Shown in pieces: positions 15,909 to 25,074 of a DNA stretch of 64,000 nt. Position 1 is the first letter of the stretch. Each line of letters opens with the position of its first letter. The notes beneath the pieces were generated by a model. The model ran no database searches. It was not told where the DNA came from and saw nothing but the letters and a program-made list of their open reading frames with translations. The DNA is from Clostridium paraputrificum (GTDB lineage Bacteria; Bacillota; Clostridia; Clostridiales; Clostridiaceae), in contig NZ_UAWH01000015.1 in assembly GCF_900447045.1 (NCBI RefSeq), positions 124,001-188,000 on the forward strand, in the 5' to 3' direction. The translations under genes and the position numbers were made by a program.

Positions 15909-16625
15909 ATGGATAAGTTATATGAATTTGGAGAAAAAGTAAATGGGTACTCTATAATTAAACTATTAGGCGAAGGTAGATATGGAATTGTATATCTAGG
16001 AGAAAATGATAATCATGAAAAGGTCGTAATAAAACAATTAAAGTTGGATATGATTAAAAAAACAAAAAGAAAACTTATCTATGAAAAGAAAACATTAAAG
16101 ATGTTAGATGATCCTAGGTTTCCAAAGTTTATATCTAACTTTAAAGATGAATATAGAGAAGGTTATATCCTTGAATATATTGAAGGAAAGGTAATAGAAG
16201 ATCTATTACTTGAGGATAACCATAGGTTTTCAAAGGAAGAAATATATGAATATTGCAGTAAGATTATAGATATTATGGAAACTTTGCATAAGAATCATAT
16301 AGTTCACCGAGATATTAGACTTCCTAATTTAATATTAAAGGATAACAATGAATTAGCTCTAATAGATTTCGGTCTTGCTAGGATAATAGACAATAGAAAC
16401 TATGAAAGAGAATTAGACTATTGGTATTTAGGTGATTTTCTACTTCATCTTTACTATTCATCATATGAGCCTGAAAGTGAAGAAGAACTCCCATGGTATA
16501 AAGAGCTTGATTTAAATAACGAAGAGCGTATATTCTTAAAAAGGCTTATGGGTATTAAAAAGTGCTATAGTAATATTAGAGAAATTAGAGAGCAACTTGA
16601 TAAAATTAAAAGCTTAAGTATGTAA
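15909..16625 (+). CDS. Small Hanks-type Ser/Thr protein kinase
   Basis: A 238-residue single-domain kinase without PASTA repeats or membrane anchor. It has the glycine loop GEGRYGIVYLG (21-31), the ATP-binding lysine in VVIKQL (Lys42), the catalytic loop IVHRDIRLPN (HRD 133-135, Asn140) and DFG (153-155), so it should be active. The C lobe is short. No Shine-Dalgarno sequence precedes the ATG, so translation may depend on coupling to the SR-repeat gene 30 bases upstream. The pairing suggests a kinase and substrate unit comparable in logic to the CotH kinase with CotG/CotB in Bacillus, although this kinase fold is different. A strong terminator follows. Confidence 0.88.
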   Translation: MDKLYEFGEKVNGYSIIKLLGEGRYGIVYLGENDNHEKVVIKQLKLDMIKKTKRKLIYEKKTLKMLDDPRFPKFISNFKDEYREGYILEYIEGKVIEDLLLEDNHRFSKEEIYEYCSKIIDIMETLHKNHIVHRDIRLPNLILKDNNELALIDFGLARIIDNRNYERELDYWYLGDFLLHLYYSSYEPESEEELPWYKELDLNNEERIFLKRLMGIKKCYSNIREIREQLDKIKSLSM

Positions 16626-16628
16626 TAA

Positions 16629-16664
16629 AAAAGGCCATGTGATTCATATATCACATGGCTGTTT
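16629..16664 (+). terminator. Rho-independent terminator
   Basis: Nine-bp perfect stem GCCATGTGA / TCACATGGC, followed by TGTTTTAATT. It closes the SR protein/kinase unit. Confidence 0.8.
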
Positions 16665-16686
16665 TAATTATAATGAAGGTGAGGCT

Positions 16687-17253
16687 ATGAATAATTCTAT
16701 AGAAATTTTAGGTGTATATGAAGATAGTTTTAGAATTAATATCTATTCAATTAATTATTTTAGAATGATTGGACTTATAGATATAGATATAAAATATGAT
16801 TGTGGGATTGAGAGAGTAACATTGGCATTTTATAGGTCATCAGGGACAAATAGTGGAAAGATTAATGGACTATGGTATCCTATAGTAGGTATAAAAATAG
16901 AGTCAGGAAGATTTAAAGAGTTTACAGAGTTAATTAATTATGTTTTAACTAAAACTACCAATGTAGATAAAGTTAAGAAAGGATGGTTAGCAAAGTCACC
17001 ATTCTTTTATAATCAGCAGAAAGAGAATAAAAGAATAAAAGGCTTTTCTAGTGGAAAGCATTATAAAGGTCTTTTAAGGATTGGAGAAAAATTAAGAGAT
17101 CTTTATGAAGAGTGGGAGTTTGATGATATGGAGTCTTTAACACCAAAGTTCTTAAATGATGCAATAACTTCTTTAGAGATTTATCCTAATAATACACATA
17201 GTCAGAGAGATAATTTTGAAAGATTTATATGGGATATATGTAATGGGGGATAA
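16687..17253 (+). CDS. Hypothetical protein, 188 residues
   Basis: I do not recognise this protein. The ATG follows GAAGGTGAGG; an earlier in-frame start would lie inside the preceding terminator. It is a soluble protein with a beta-rich N-terminal half (SIEILGVYEDSFRINIY, then TLAFYRSSG) and a basic middle (KGWLAKSPFFYNQQKEN). Its C terminus is helical and acidic and ends NFERFIWDICNGG. No known catalytic motif is visible. It has its own terminator and no operon partner. Confidence 0.6.
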   Translation: MNNSIEILGVYEDSFRINIYSINYFRMIGLIDIDIKYDCGIERVTLAFYRSSGTNSGKINGLWYPIVGIKIESGRFKEFTELINYVLTKTTNVDKVKKGWLAKSPFFYNQQKENKRIKGFSSGKHYKGLLRIGEKLRDLYEEWEFDDMESLTPKFLNDAITSLEIYPNNTHSQRDNFERFIWDICNGG

Positions 17254-17271
17254 TTAAGTAATAATAAAAAT

Positions 17272-17310
17272 GAAGAAACACTACTAGGGCTAGTGTTTCT
17301 TTTCTTTTAT
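17272..17310 (+). terminator. Rho-independent terminator
   Basis: Stem AGAAACACTA / TAGTGTTTCT followed by TTTCTTTT. Confidence 0.85.
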
Positions 17311-17457
17311 AAATAATTAGGTTTTATAGACAAAAGTACGTAAAATTAATTTTAATCTTATCTTTACATTTTATTACATTTACTTAATATGCATATAATA
17401 AAAGTTTTATATTCTTAAGTTGTCCAATTAAATTAAATTATAAGAGGAGAGTTTAAG

Positions 17458-19614
17458 ATGAAAAGTAGGAAGTTGAAAAAGATAATATCAATGACATTGG
17501 TTTCTGCACTAGTTGTTGGAGTAGGAATTACTGCAAGAGCTGAAAATGGAGAAGCTGTTGATAATTCTATTGCACAGGTTAAGACAATTGAGAATGATAA
17601 GACTGTAATAAATAATGATACAAGTTGGAGATATTTAGATGATGGAACAGATCCAGCAGTAGGAACGTATTTATACGATAATTTTAAAATTAAATCCGCC
17701 TGGACCCTTCCTAAAAATATTGAATATGAAGGACAAAACGTTGGATTTGATGATACTTCATGGAAGATAGCAAAGGGGCCTTACGGAGCAAAAAATGGTG
17801 GAGGAATAGATGGAGCAAATACAGTATTACAGCATTATAATGGAAAAACTTCTTCTGGCAAGGACAGAGCAATTGAAACATATTTCTTTAGAACTGAATT
17901 TAATGTAGACAACTTAGAAGATGTAAAGAAAATAAAAGCTAGTTTTACTTTTGATGATTCAATAGTTGTATACATTAATGGTAGTGAAGTTAAAAGGTAT
18001 TTAGTGCCAGAAGAAAAGCAAGAAAATAATATGTTTTATTCTGGAAATGGAAATGGAAGTCCAATAACAGAAGAATTTGAGCTAACAGATTTATCAATGC
18101 TTAAGGAAGGTAAAAATGTTATAGCTGTTGAGGTTCACCAAGATAGGGAGACAAGCTCTGATATATATTTTGGATGTAATTCACTTATTTTAAGCTCAGA
18201 AGAGATTGAAAAGGAAGAACCAAAAGTAAGTGATATTTCACTAACTGTAGGAGCAGATGAGTCAGAAGTAAATTTTACTTGGTATACAAACTTTGATGAA
18301 GAAACTGAGCTTCAAGTAGCTAAAAAATCAGATATGAATGGTGATATTTTCCCAGTAGAAAAAGCTAAAAGCTATAAGGGAGAAATTACTAAGATAGATG
18401 ATATAAATAGAAGTAATAAGGCATCTGCAATAAACTTAGAAGAAAATACAGATTATGTTTATAGAATAGGAAAAGAAGGGGTATGGTCTGAAGTTAATAA
18501 TTTATCGACTAAAGATAGGAATAAGTTTAATTTCTTATTAGCAGGTGACCCACAAATAGGCTCTGGTAGCATAGAATCTGATATTAATGGATGGACAGAT
18601 ACCTTAAACAAGGCTATCTCAAAGTTCCCTGATGCAAGTTTTCTTATTAGTGCTGGAGATCAAGTTAACAAAGCAGGAAATGAAGCTGAATATGATGGAT
18701 ATTTAAGTCCTGAAGTATTAGAGTCATTACCAGTTGCAACTAATGTAGGTAATCATGATGTTGGAATTAACTATACACAACATTTTAATGTGCCGAATTT
18801 AAGTACTTTAGGAAGTAATGCAGCTGGAGGAGATTATTCCTTTAGATATGGAAATGCATTATTTATCTCATTAAACTCAAATAATACAAGTTCTGCTGAA
18901 CATGAACAATTTATTCAAGAGACAATTGAAAAAAATAAGGATGCAAAGTGGAGAATAGTAACCTTCCATCACTCTATTTATAGTGTTGCTAGTCATTCTT
19001 TAGAGGACTCAATTTTAAGTAGAAGAGAAACCTTGGTGCCAATCTTTGATAAGAATGATATAGATGTTGTTTTAATGGGACATGATCATGTATATACAAG
19101 ATCTTATCAAATGGAAGGCTTTAAAGAATTAAAGAATCAAACTTTAGACAATGAAGGTAATGTAGTAGACCCAGAGGGAACACTTTATTTAACAGCCAAC
19201 TCTGCAAGTGGTAGTAAATATTATAACATTTTAGAAAATGAAGATTTTACTTATGCAGCGGTAAAAGACCAAAGTAAGGTTCCTACAATTTCAAATATTG
19301 AAATGACAGACAACTTATTTAAAGTTGTAACCTATAGAACTGATAATATGGAAGTTATTGATGAATACTCAATAGTAAAAGATGTTGAGGAAGATAACGA
19401 TGGCAATGGAGAAACTCAAAATCCAGGAGATAATGAAACTACTAAACCAGAGTTGGATAAAAATGATGGAGATAAAAATGAAAGTTCTAATCCAGTGAAA
19501 ACTGGTGATACAGTAGGAAATCCATTTGTATATATACCATTAATTGTGCTAGCTTCAGGTTCAATTCTTTATCTAGTATTAAAGAAAAAGAACTTACAAG
19601 AAAGTAAGAATTAG
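17458..19614 (+). CDS. Wall-anchored metallophosphoesterase, purple-acid-phosphatase type
   Basis: A secreted 718-residue phosphoesterase. It has an N-terminal signal peptide (about 1-28, ending TARA), a beta-sandwich region (about 45-260), a fibronectin-like PAP N-terminal domain (about 265-355) and the dinuclear-metal domain. Metal motifs are AGDPQI (Asp364), SAGDQVN, VGNHD (431-434), FHHS and GHDHVY (541-546). The end is a sortase-type signal: an acidic Asn/Asp/Glu-rich spacer, NPVKTGD (Lys681-Asp684), a hydrophobic helix and KKK. The motif is a variant of LPXTG. It is probably a surface phosphatase or nucleotidase that scavenges phosphate. The ribosome site is AAGAGGAGAG. Confidence 0.87.
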   Translation: MKSRKLKKIISMTLVSALVVGVGITARAENGEAVDNSIAQVKTIENDKTVINNDTSWRYLDDGTDPAVGTYLYDNFKIKSAWTLPKNIEYEGQNVGFDDTSWKIAKGPYGAKNGGGIDGANTVLQHYNGKTSSGKDRAIETYFFRTEFNVDNLEDVKKIKASFTFDDSIVVYINGSEVKRYLVPEEKQENNMFYSGNGNGSPITEEFELTDLSMLKEGKNVIAVEVHQDRETSSDIYFGCNSLILSSEEIEKEEPKVSDISLTVGADESEVNFTWYTNFDEETELQVAKKSDMNGDIFPVEKAKSYKGEITKIDDINRSNKASAINLEENTDYVYRIGKEGVWSEVNNLSTKDRNKFNFLLAGDPQIGSGSIESDINGWTDTLNKAISKFPDASFLISAGDQVNKAGNEAEYDGYLSPEVLESLPVATNVGNHDVGINYTQHFNVPNLSTLGSNAAGGDYSFRYGNALFISLNSNNTSSAEHEQFIQETIEKNKDAKWRIVTFHHSIYSVASHSLEDSILSRRETLVPIFDKNDIDVVLMGHDHVYTRSYQMEGFKELKNQTLDNEGNVVDPEGTLYLTANSASGSKYYNILENEDFTYAAVKDQSKVPTISNIEMTDNLFKVVTYRTDNMEVIDEYSIVKDVEEDNDGNGETQNPGDNETTKPELDKNDGDKNESSNPVKTGDTVGNPFVYIPLIVLASGSILYLVLKKKNLQESKN

Positions 19615-19627
19615 AAGATAAGGTATT

Positions 19628-19664
19628 AGTTTAGCTTTGTTTAAATGCAGGGCTAAACTTTCTA
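19628..19664 (+). terminator. Weak terminator-like hairpin
   Basis: Stem AGTTTAGC / GCTAAACT with a 16-nt loop and only three following T residues. It could attenuate rather than stop read-through into the YibE/F gene 15 bases further on. Confidence 0.45.
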
Positions 19665-19678
19665 TTTAGGAGAGAAAT

Positions 19679-20821
19679 ATGTTAAAAAAGTTAAGCAGAA
19701 CTGATATTGTAATAACGTGGTTAATAGGTGCATTTATACTTTGTACAACATTATTAAATAATACATTTAAAGATGATTTTAAGAAGTATGATAATAGTAC
19801 TTTAAGTTATGAAAAGGCAAGGGTAATAAGTGTTATAAAAGAAAATTTAGAGAAAGAGCAAATATCTAATAGGAGATATTCAGGTATTCAAGATTTAGAA
19901 GTAGAGCTTTTAACAGGGGAACTCAAAGGAGAAAAAGCAGAGGTAACAAATTATATAACTCAAAAGCATAATGTAGTTGCTAAAGAAGGAAAAGAAATTA
20001 TGGTATGCGTAGATAGACCAAGTGAAGATTTTTATAAGGTTAGTATATATAATTACAGTAGAAATAATCATATATATATTATAGTTATTGTTTTCTTTGT
20101 AATTATGGTTTTAATAGGTAGGGGTAAGGGATTTAGATCTATGATAGGTCTATTATTTACTTTCTATTCAATCATATTCTTTATGATTCCTTTTATATAT
20201 AGAGGATACTCCCCAATTATTTTATCAATAATAGTATCAATAATTTCTACAATTGTAACATTGTTTTTATTAAATGGATGGAGTAGAAAGACTATAGTAG
20301 CTACACTAGCAACCTGTGTAGGGGTAATAATTTCAGGTGTGATATTCTATCTTATATCAAATCTTTTAAACATATCCGGGTTTAATTTAGATGAGGCTGA
20401 ATCTTTAATTCTTATAGCTCAAAATACAGGACTTAAAATTAGGGATATACTTTTTTCTGGAATATTAATTTCATCATTAGGAGCTGTAATGGATGTAGCA
20501 ATGTCTATAGCATCTTCAATTTATGAAATAAATGAATTAAATAGCGATTTAGATATGAAAACTATTTTTAATTCTGGTATTAATATAGGAAGAGATATGA
20601 TTGGGACAATGTCTAATACTCTAATTCTTGCATTTGCAGGCACTTCATTAAGTACTATGCTTGCTCTGTATTCCTATAATACTCAATTTAATCAATTAAT
20701 GAGTTCTGATTTTATTGCAATAGAGTTTGCACAGAGTATATCAGGAAGTATTGGAATAATATTAGCGGTGCCAATTACATCAGTTATTTCAGCTTATGTT
20801 TACAAGAAGAAAATAAGATAA
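19679..20821 (+). CDS. YibE/F family membrane protein
   Basis: A 380-residue protein of the YibE/F family. It has an N-terminal transmembrane helix (about 11-30), an extracytoplasmic segment (to about 130) and seven or more helices (about 135-375). Family features include GRGKGFRSMIGL, SSLGAVMDVAMSIASS and GRDMIGTMSNTLILAFAG. Molecular function of the family is not established; a transport role has been proposed. The ribosome site is TTTAGGAGAG. It may be co-transcribed with the upstream phosphoesterase through a weak hairpin. Confidence 0.88.
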   Translation: MLKKLSRTDIVITWLIGAFILCTTLLNNTFKDDFKKYDNSTLSYEKARVISVIKENLEKEQISNRRYSGIQDLEVELLTGELKGEKAEVTNYITQKHNVVAKEGKEIMVCVDRPSEDFYKVSIYNYSRNNHIYIIVIVFFVIMVLIGRGKGFRSMIGLLFTFYSIIFFMIPFIYRGYSPIILSIIVSIISTIVTLFLLNGWSRKTIVATLATCVGVIISGVIFYLISNLLNISGFNLDEAESLILIAQNTGLKIRDILFSGILISSLGAVMDVAMSIASSIYEINELNSDLDMKTIFNSGINIGRDMIGTMSNTLILAFAGTSLSTMLALYSYNTQFNQLMSSDFIAIEFAQSISGSIGIILAVPITSVISAYVYKKKIR

Positions 20822-20902
20822 TGAAGATAAAATTGATGGAAATGAAAATGTATTAAATTTTTATAGAAGTAAAACAATTTAGAAGAGAAATAATAAATTA
20901 GA

Positions 20903-20941
20903 GATACTGCATTGTTCATATATAGACATGCAGTATTTTTG
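20903..20941 (+). terminator. Rho-independent terminator
   Basis: Nine-bp stem ATACTGCAT / ATGCAGTAT with a 15-nt loop and T5, following the YibE/F gene. Confidence 0.75.
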
Positions 20942-21034
20942 AGTTAAGATGTAATATGTTATAATATTCCATATAAAAAATGTTTTTATATTGATATTGA
21001 TTTAAATAAGATTTAGAAGATAGTGAGAGGAAAA

Positions 21035-21301
21035 ATGGAAAGAATACAAACCTTAAAGGAAATCTATAAAATAATTATAATTTATTTTATTACAACCGTC
21101 CTTAGTATGATATCAGCAAAATTTATAGTGAAATATGAGTTTGTACAAGAAAATCTGAAAAATTATATATGGATTTTACTTATCTTTACACTAGTGTTTT
21201 TAATACTTGTAAAGTTATTTAAAGTAAGGTTTAAGTCCGTAGTAATCTTTCTTAGCATAATTATGGTTTTACTTAGTTATTTTACTTTAAAAGATAAATA
21301 G
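21035..21301 (+). CDS. Small membrane protein
   Basis: An 88-residue protein with about three hydrophobic helices (near residues 11-32, 45-61 and 66-82) and lysines at both ends. I do not recognise a family. I chose the ATG after GAGAGGAAAA instead of the in-frame GTG four codons upstream. It is followed closely by the GNAT/YoaP gene, so the two may be co-transcribed. Confidence 0.6.
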   Translation: MERIQTLKEIYKIIIIYFITTVLSMISAKFIVKYEFVQENLKNYIWILLIFTLVFLILVKLFKVRFKSVVIFLSIIMVLLSYFTLKDK

Positions 21302-21321
21302 TTTTAATGAGGAGAAGTTAT

Positions 21322-22101
21322 ATGGAGATTATTACCGTTAATAAAGAAAATTTAGAGGAAGAGCATATTTGTTGTGCTATCTCTAGCAATAAGGATTGTC
21401 AAGTGGCTTCAAAAAAAGCTTGGCTTTTAAAAAGGTTTGATGATGGACTTGTTTTTAAAAAAGGTGATGTTAGAGGAAAGTGTTTTATAGAATATATTCC
21501 TGCTGAGAAGGCATGGTGTCCTATTAAGGCCGAAGGATATATGTATATTAATTGTTTTTGGGTATCTGGAAGATATAAGGGGCAAGGAAATTCAAATCTA
21601 CTATTAGAAGAGTGTATTAAAGATAGTAAGGAAAAAGGTAAGAAAGGACTTGTAGTTTTATCTTCAAAGAAAAAGAAACCATACCTTTCTGATCCGGAAT
21701 TTTTAAGGTATAAAGGTTTTAAATTGGCAGATACTTTAGAATCATATTTTGAACTTTTGTATCTACCTTTTGATGAAGATTCAATTAAACCTTCTTTTAA
21801 TGATAATGTAAAGAGATCTACTGTAGAAAATGAAGGATTTGTACTTTATTATTCTCACCAATGCCCATTTACTGCAAAGTATGTACCTATAATTGAAGAG
21901 GTAGCTAACAGTAAAGGAATCAAGTTTAAAAGTGTATTGTTTGAAACATATGAAGAGGCTCAAAACTCTCCATGTCCATTTACAACATATGCTTTATTCT
22001 ATAATGGTGATTTTGTAACCCATGAAATTTTAAATAAAAATAGGTTTGAAAAGATAGTTGATAAGTTAGTCCAACAGAGGAGTGAGGGCAATGTTTACTA
22101 G
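21322..22101 (+). CDS. GNAT acetyltransferase with C-terminal YoaP-like domain
   Basis: A 259-residue two-part protein. The N-terminal half is a GNAT fold (MYINCFWVSGRYKGQGNSNLL, near residues 73-95, matches the acetyl-CoA loop). The C-terminal half is YoaP-like, with FVLYYSHQCPFTAKYVP resembling a thioredoxin-like CxxT segment. YoaP-type proteins have no firmly assigned reaction. ATG follows GAGGAG with correct spacing. The end overlaps the start region of the lipoprotein gene, suggesting an operon with the small membrane protein before it. Confidence 0.8.
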   Translation: MEIITVNKENLEEEHICCAISSNKDCQVASKKAWLLKRFDDGLVFKKGDVRGKCFIEYIPAEKAWCPIKAEGYMYINCFWVSGRYKGQGNSNLLLEECIKDSKEKGKKGLVVLSSKKKKPYLSDPEFLRYKGFKLADTLESYFELLYLPFDEDSIKPSFNDNVKRSTVENEGFVLYYSHQCPFTAKYVPIIEEVANSKGIKFKSVLFETYEEAQNSPCPFTTYALFYNGDFVTHEILNKNRFEKIVDKLVQQRSEGNVY

Positions 22102-22114
22102 GAAGAGTGGTAAA

Positions 22115-22681
22115 ATGAGAAAAAAGGTTTTTAGTATAGTTTTGATAATATTATCTTTTTGTTTTATGGGTTGCAGTAAATCAAATTCAAATATTGATGA
22201 ATACCTAAATAGTGGTGAAGTTATTGATAACTTTGCAAAAAGTTTTATGCCAAGCATTGAGAAATTGCCTGAAAGCAAAAGTGTTGAGTACAGATATACT
22301 AATAATTCAATTATAATTTCTCAGTCAGATTCAATAGCTTTAGTTGTAAGCTATGATAATTTAACCTATGAAAAAGAAAAAGAAAAATTGAAGGAACAGT
22401 ATACTTACTTAGATAAGCCTGTCTATGATTATGATATAGATAGTTTTCTTATTCCTGAAAATGAGTTTAAGGTAAATAGTTATACATTTAGAGTAGCTTC
22501 AGGAAATGAGAGTTACATAGCTGATTATCCAAAGTCTTTTGGTATGGTTGGGACATCAGATGATAAAAAGAGTATAGCTTATTTATATTTCTATGATTCT
22601 GATTTAGATTATATAAGTAAAAAAGATAATAGAACTTCTATGTTAGAATTTATTAAAGAACATTTTGATTATGATTTTTAG
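22115..22681 (+). CDS. Lipoprotein of unknown function
   Basis: A 188-residue protein with a lipoprotein signal: MRKKV, a hydrophobic core and the lipobox FMGC (Cys20), so the mature protein should be tethered to the outer face of the membrane. The rest is polar and Ser/Asp/Tyr rich with no domain I recognise. Upstream in-frame starts overlap the previous gene and would bury the signal peptide, so I chose the ATG preceded by AGGAAGAG. It is probably co-expressed with the GNAT/YoaP gene. Confidence 0.75.
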   Translation: MRKKVFSIVLIILSFCFMGCSKSNSNIDEYLNSGEVIDNFAKSFMPSIEKLPESKSVEYRYTNNSIIISQSDSIALVVSYDNLTYEKEKEKLKEQYTYLDKPVYDYDIDSFLIPENEFKVNSYTFRVASGNESYIADYPKSFGMVGTSDDKKSIAYLYFYDSDLDYISKKDNRTSMLEFIKEHFDYDF

Positions 22682-22729
22682 TTGGATATTCTAAAAATAA
22701 TGCAATTTTAAATCATGTGGACCTTATCT

Positions 22730-22768
22730 AAATATCGTATTCCTAGTGATAGTATGCGATATTTTTTT
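22730..22768 (+). terminator. Rho-independent terminator
   Basis: Stem AATATCG / CGATATT, with further A-T pairing, and T7. It ends the 21-22.7 kb unit. Confidence 0.8.
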
Positions 22769-22969
22769 GTTATATTAAATTAAGAAAAAACATATTCTAT
22801 GCTTTAAATAGTAGTGGAGAAAATAGCAATGAATTTATAATATATGATATAATTACATATAATGGCAAACAGGGTGTAAAAATGATGAAAAAAGTAATTT
22901 TAATAATAAATATAAACTTAACTATATAATTTACTATGAAAGAAAAGTAAAAAAAGGGGATAGGGGATA

Positions 22970-24401
22970 ATGAGTGGCAATGATTTTAAATTAGATAATC
23001 TTAATGAGGAAAGTATTATTAATGAACCTACAGATTCATATAGTAAATATGATACTAATATATGTAGTAATGCAATAAAAAAACATAGCATGGGGATTTG
23101 CTCTTACTTTAGCTACATTTAGTATATTTAAATTACAGTATATATTACCAACAATAGGTGTAGGACTTTTATATATTGGTTTACGCGATATACATAAGGA
23201 AAATAAGGCTCTTAATGTAGCATGGATTTTTTCTATAATAAATATTATAGTTCATATTTTTAATTTAATATGTACCAATACACCCTTAGGTGAAAGATTC
23301 AATAATATTACAATTGAAGTATTATTTGAAACTATATTTCAAGTAAGCTTTCTTTTAATATTTCGTAAAGGTTTAAAGCAAGTTTTTGAGAAAGCAGATA
23401 TTAAACCAAGAAAAGATCCTATTTTAGGAGTAATTATTTGGAGGGTTATTATTGTAATTTGCATAGTATCTGGTTTAGGTAGCCTTTGGTGGATATTTAT
23501 TATTTTAAATTTAAGTTATTTGTATTATTTCTGTTCTATTTACAAATTAGGTAATTATTTTAATACAATAAACTATAAGCCATCAGGAGTGAATAAAAAG
23601 ATAAGTAATAGGAAATTTCTTTGTATATATTATATTGGATGTGTAGTTGTAGTGTCTATTTGTTGTTTATTGTCTAACCATATTAAATTAAATTCTATAG
23701 AGTTTGTTACTCCTCAAATTTCAGAAACTAGAGAAATACTTATAGATAAGGGATTTCCCAGGGATATTATTAAAGATATATCAGATGAGGAGATAGCTTT
23801 GTTAAAGGATGCAATAGTTATAAAATCATCTAATGAAGTGTTAATGTTTGATTATGAAGAGGAAACTATTGAAAATGATTTAGGAGTTCGTACGTATAAT
23901 AAGATACCAGGTAAATATAATTTAGAGGCAACGACTATTTACGCTGAATTAAAGAATAATGAAATGTATGTAATTGAATATTTTAAGTGGAAAGATGGAA
24001 AATCATATTGGCAAGATGGATTTTCAATTAGTAATACTCAGAAATTTGAGTTAATAAGTGGCAGATTATTATTTGAAAAAAAGGGTATAAACTATTCTGC
24101 TGAAATACCAAGACTAAAGAACAAAAATGTTATAGAAAATGATTGGCTTGGTGATGAATTTGCTTATGATAAAATTAGTGGAGCTGTAAACTATCCTTTT
24201 GGATCTGATAAACAAAGAGGATATGTATTTTATAGACTAGATATTGATGAAGGTATGTTTAATGGATCAAATATAGTTAATTATATACACTATAAAGGTC
24301 CATTTAGAATTCCTTATGTTGAAACAGAACAACAAAATTTAATGTTCAATGATAGACTAAGACAGCATTGTACAAATTTTAAAACTCACTTTTTTAGATA
24401 A
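22970..24401 (+). pseudogene. Multi-pass membrane protein gene with a one-base frameshift in an A7 run
   Basis: Starting at an ATG after AGGGGATA, the frame reads MSGNDFKLDN and stops after about 50 codons. Removing one A from the run of seven at 23077-23083 restores a single frame of about 476 residues to 24401. That product aligns along its length with the intact paralogue at 60683: for example KGFPRDIIKDISDEEIALLK here against KGFPKDIIKDISDDEIILLK there. The encoded protein has four to six transmembrane helices, then an extracytoplasmic domain rich in Tyr, Trp and Lys (EYFKWKDGKSYWQDGFS). Its function is unknown. The frameshift could be decay, phase variation or a sequencing error. The long downstream piece alone has no good ribosome site. 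Confidence 0.75.
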
Positions 24402-24472
24402 TTGCTTAATCTTGATTGTAGTTTATAGTTATAAATTGTAAGAATTATTTAATAAACTTATAGGAGAGAAAT

Positions 24473-25054
24473 ATGGAATACATGGGAAACGAAAGTTATT
24501 GGGATAAAAAGTTTGAAAATAGGGGAGGAAATCCTTTAAAACCAGAAGAAGCTTTAGTTAAGAACATAAGGTATCTTAAAAGTGGAACTGTTCTTGACTT
24601 AGCTTGTGGAGATGGTAGGAATAGTTTGTTTTTATTACAGGAAGGATTTAATGTTACTGGAGTAGATTTTAGTATTAAAGCACTTGAAAGACTACATAAC
24701 TTTGCAGCAAGGAATAATTATAAAGTTAATACTAAGAAAGTAGATTTAAGTAAACCTGATGCTTTAGATAACATAGAGAAATTTGATAATATAATTATAA
24801 ATCATTATAGATTAAGTAAGAAGCAATTAAGTAGTATACATAAACATCTTAGAATAGAAGGTATTTTATTCATTAATGGTTTTGGACAGAAACATGTACC
24901 AGATTCAAAGATAAGAGAAGAAGACTTAATACAGCCATCAGATTTTAATGGGTTAAATGAAAGCTTAGAATTGGTTAAGTATAATGAGACGATGGATGAG
25001 AGAGGATCCTTTGTTACATATATTTATAGAAAGCAGGGAGACTTAGATAATTAG
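24473..25054 (+). CDS. Class I SAM-dependent methyltransferase
   Basis: A 193-residue methyltransferase with motif I VLDLACGDGRN (40-50) and the acidic loop GVDFSIKAL shortly after. The later motif IIINHYRLSKKQL sits at the position of motif IV. Size and N terminus (NESYWDKKFENRGGNP) resemble tellurite-resistance TehB-like or small-molecule methyltransferases, but the acceptor is not known. The ribosome site is TAGGAGAG. It is followed 20 bases later by a kinase gene, so the two are likely one operon. Confidence 0.85.
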   Translation: MEYMGNESYWDKKFENRGGNPLKPEEALVKNIRYLKSGTVLDLACGDGRNSLFLLQEGFNVTGVDFSIKALERLHNFAARNNYKVNTKKVDLSKPDALDNIEKFDNIIINHYRLSKKQLSSIHKHLRIEGILFINGFGQKHVPDSKIREEDLIQPSDFNGLNESLELVKYNETMDERGSFVTYIYRKQGDLDN

Positions 25055-25074
25055 AAATTGAATAGGTGATAGAA

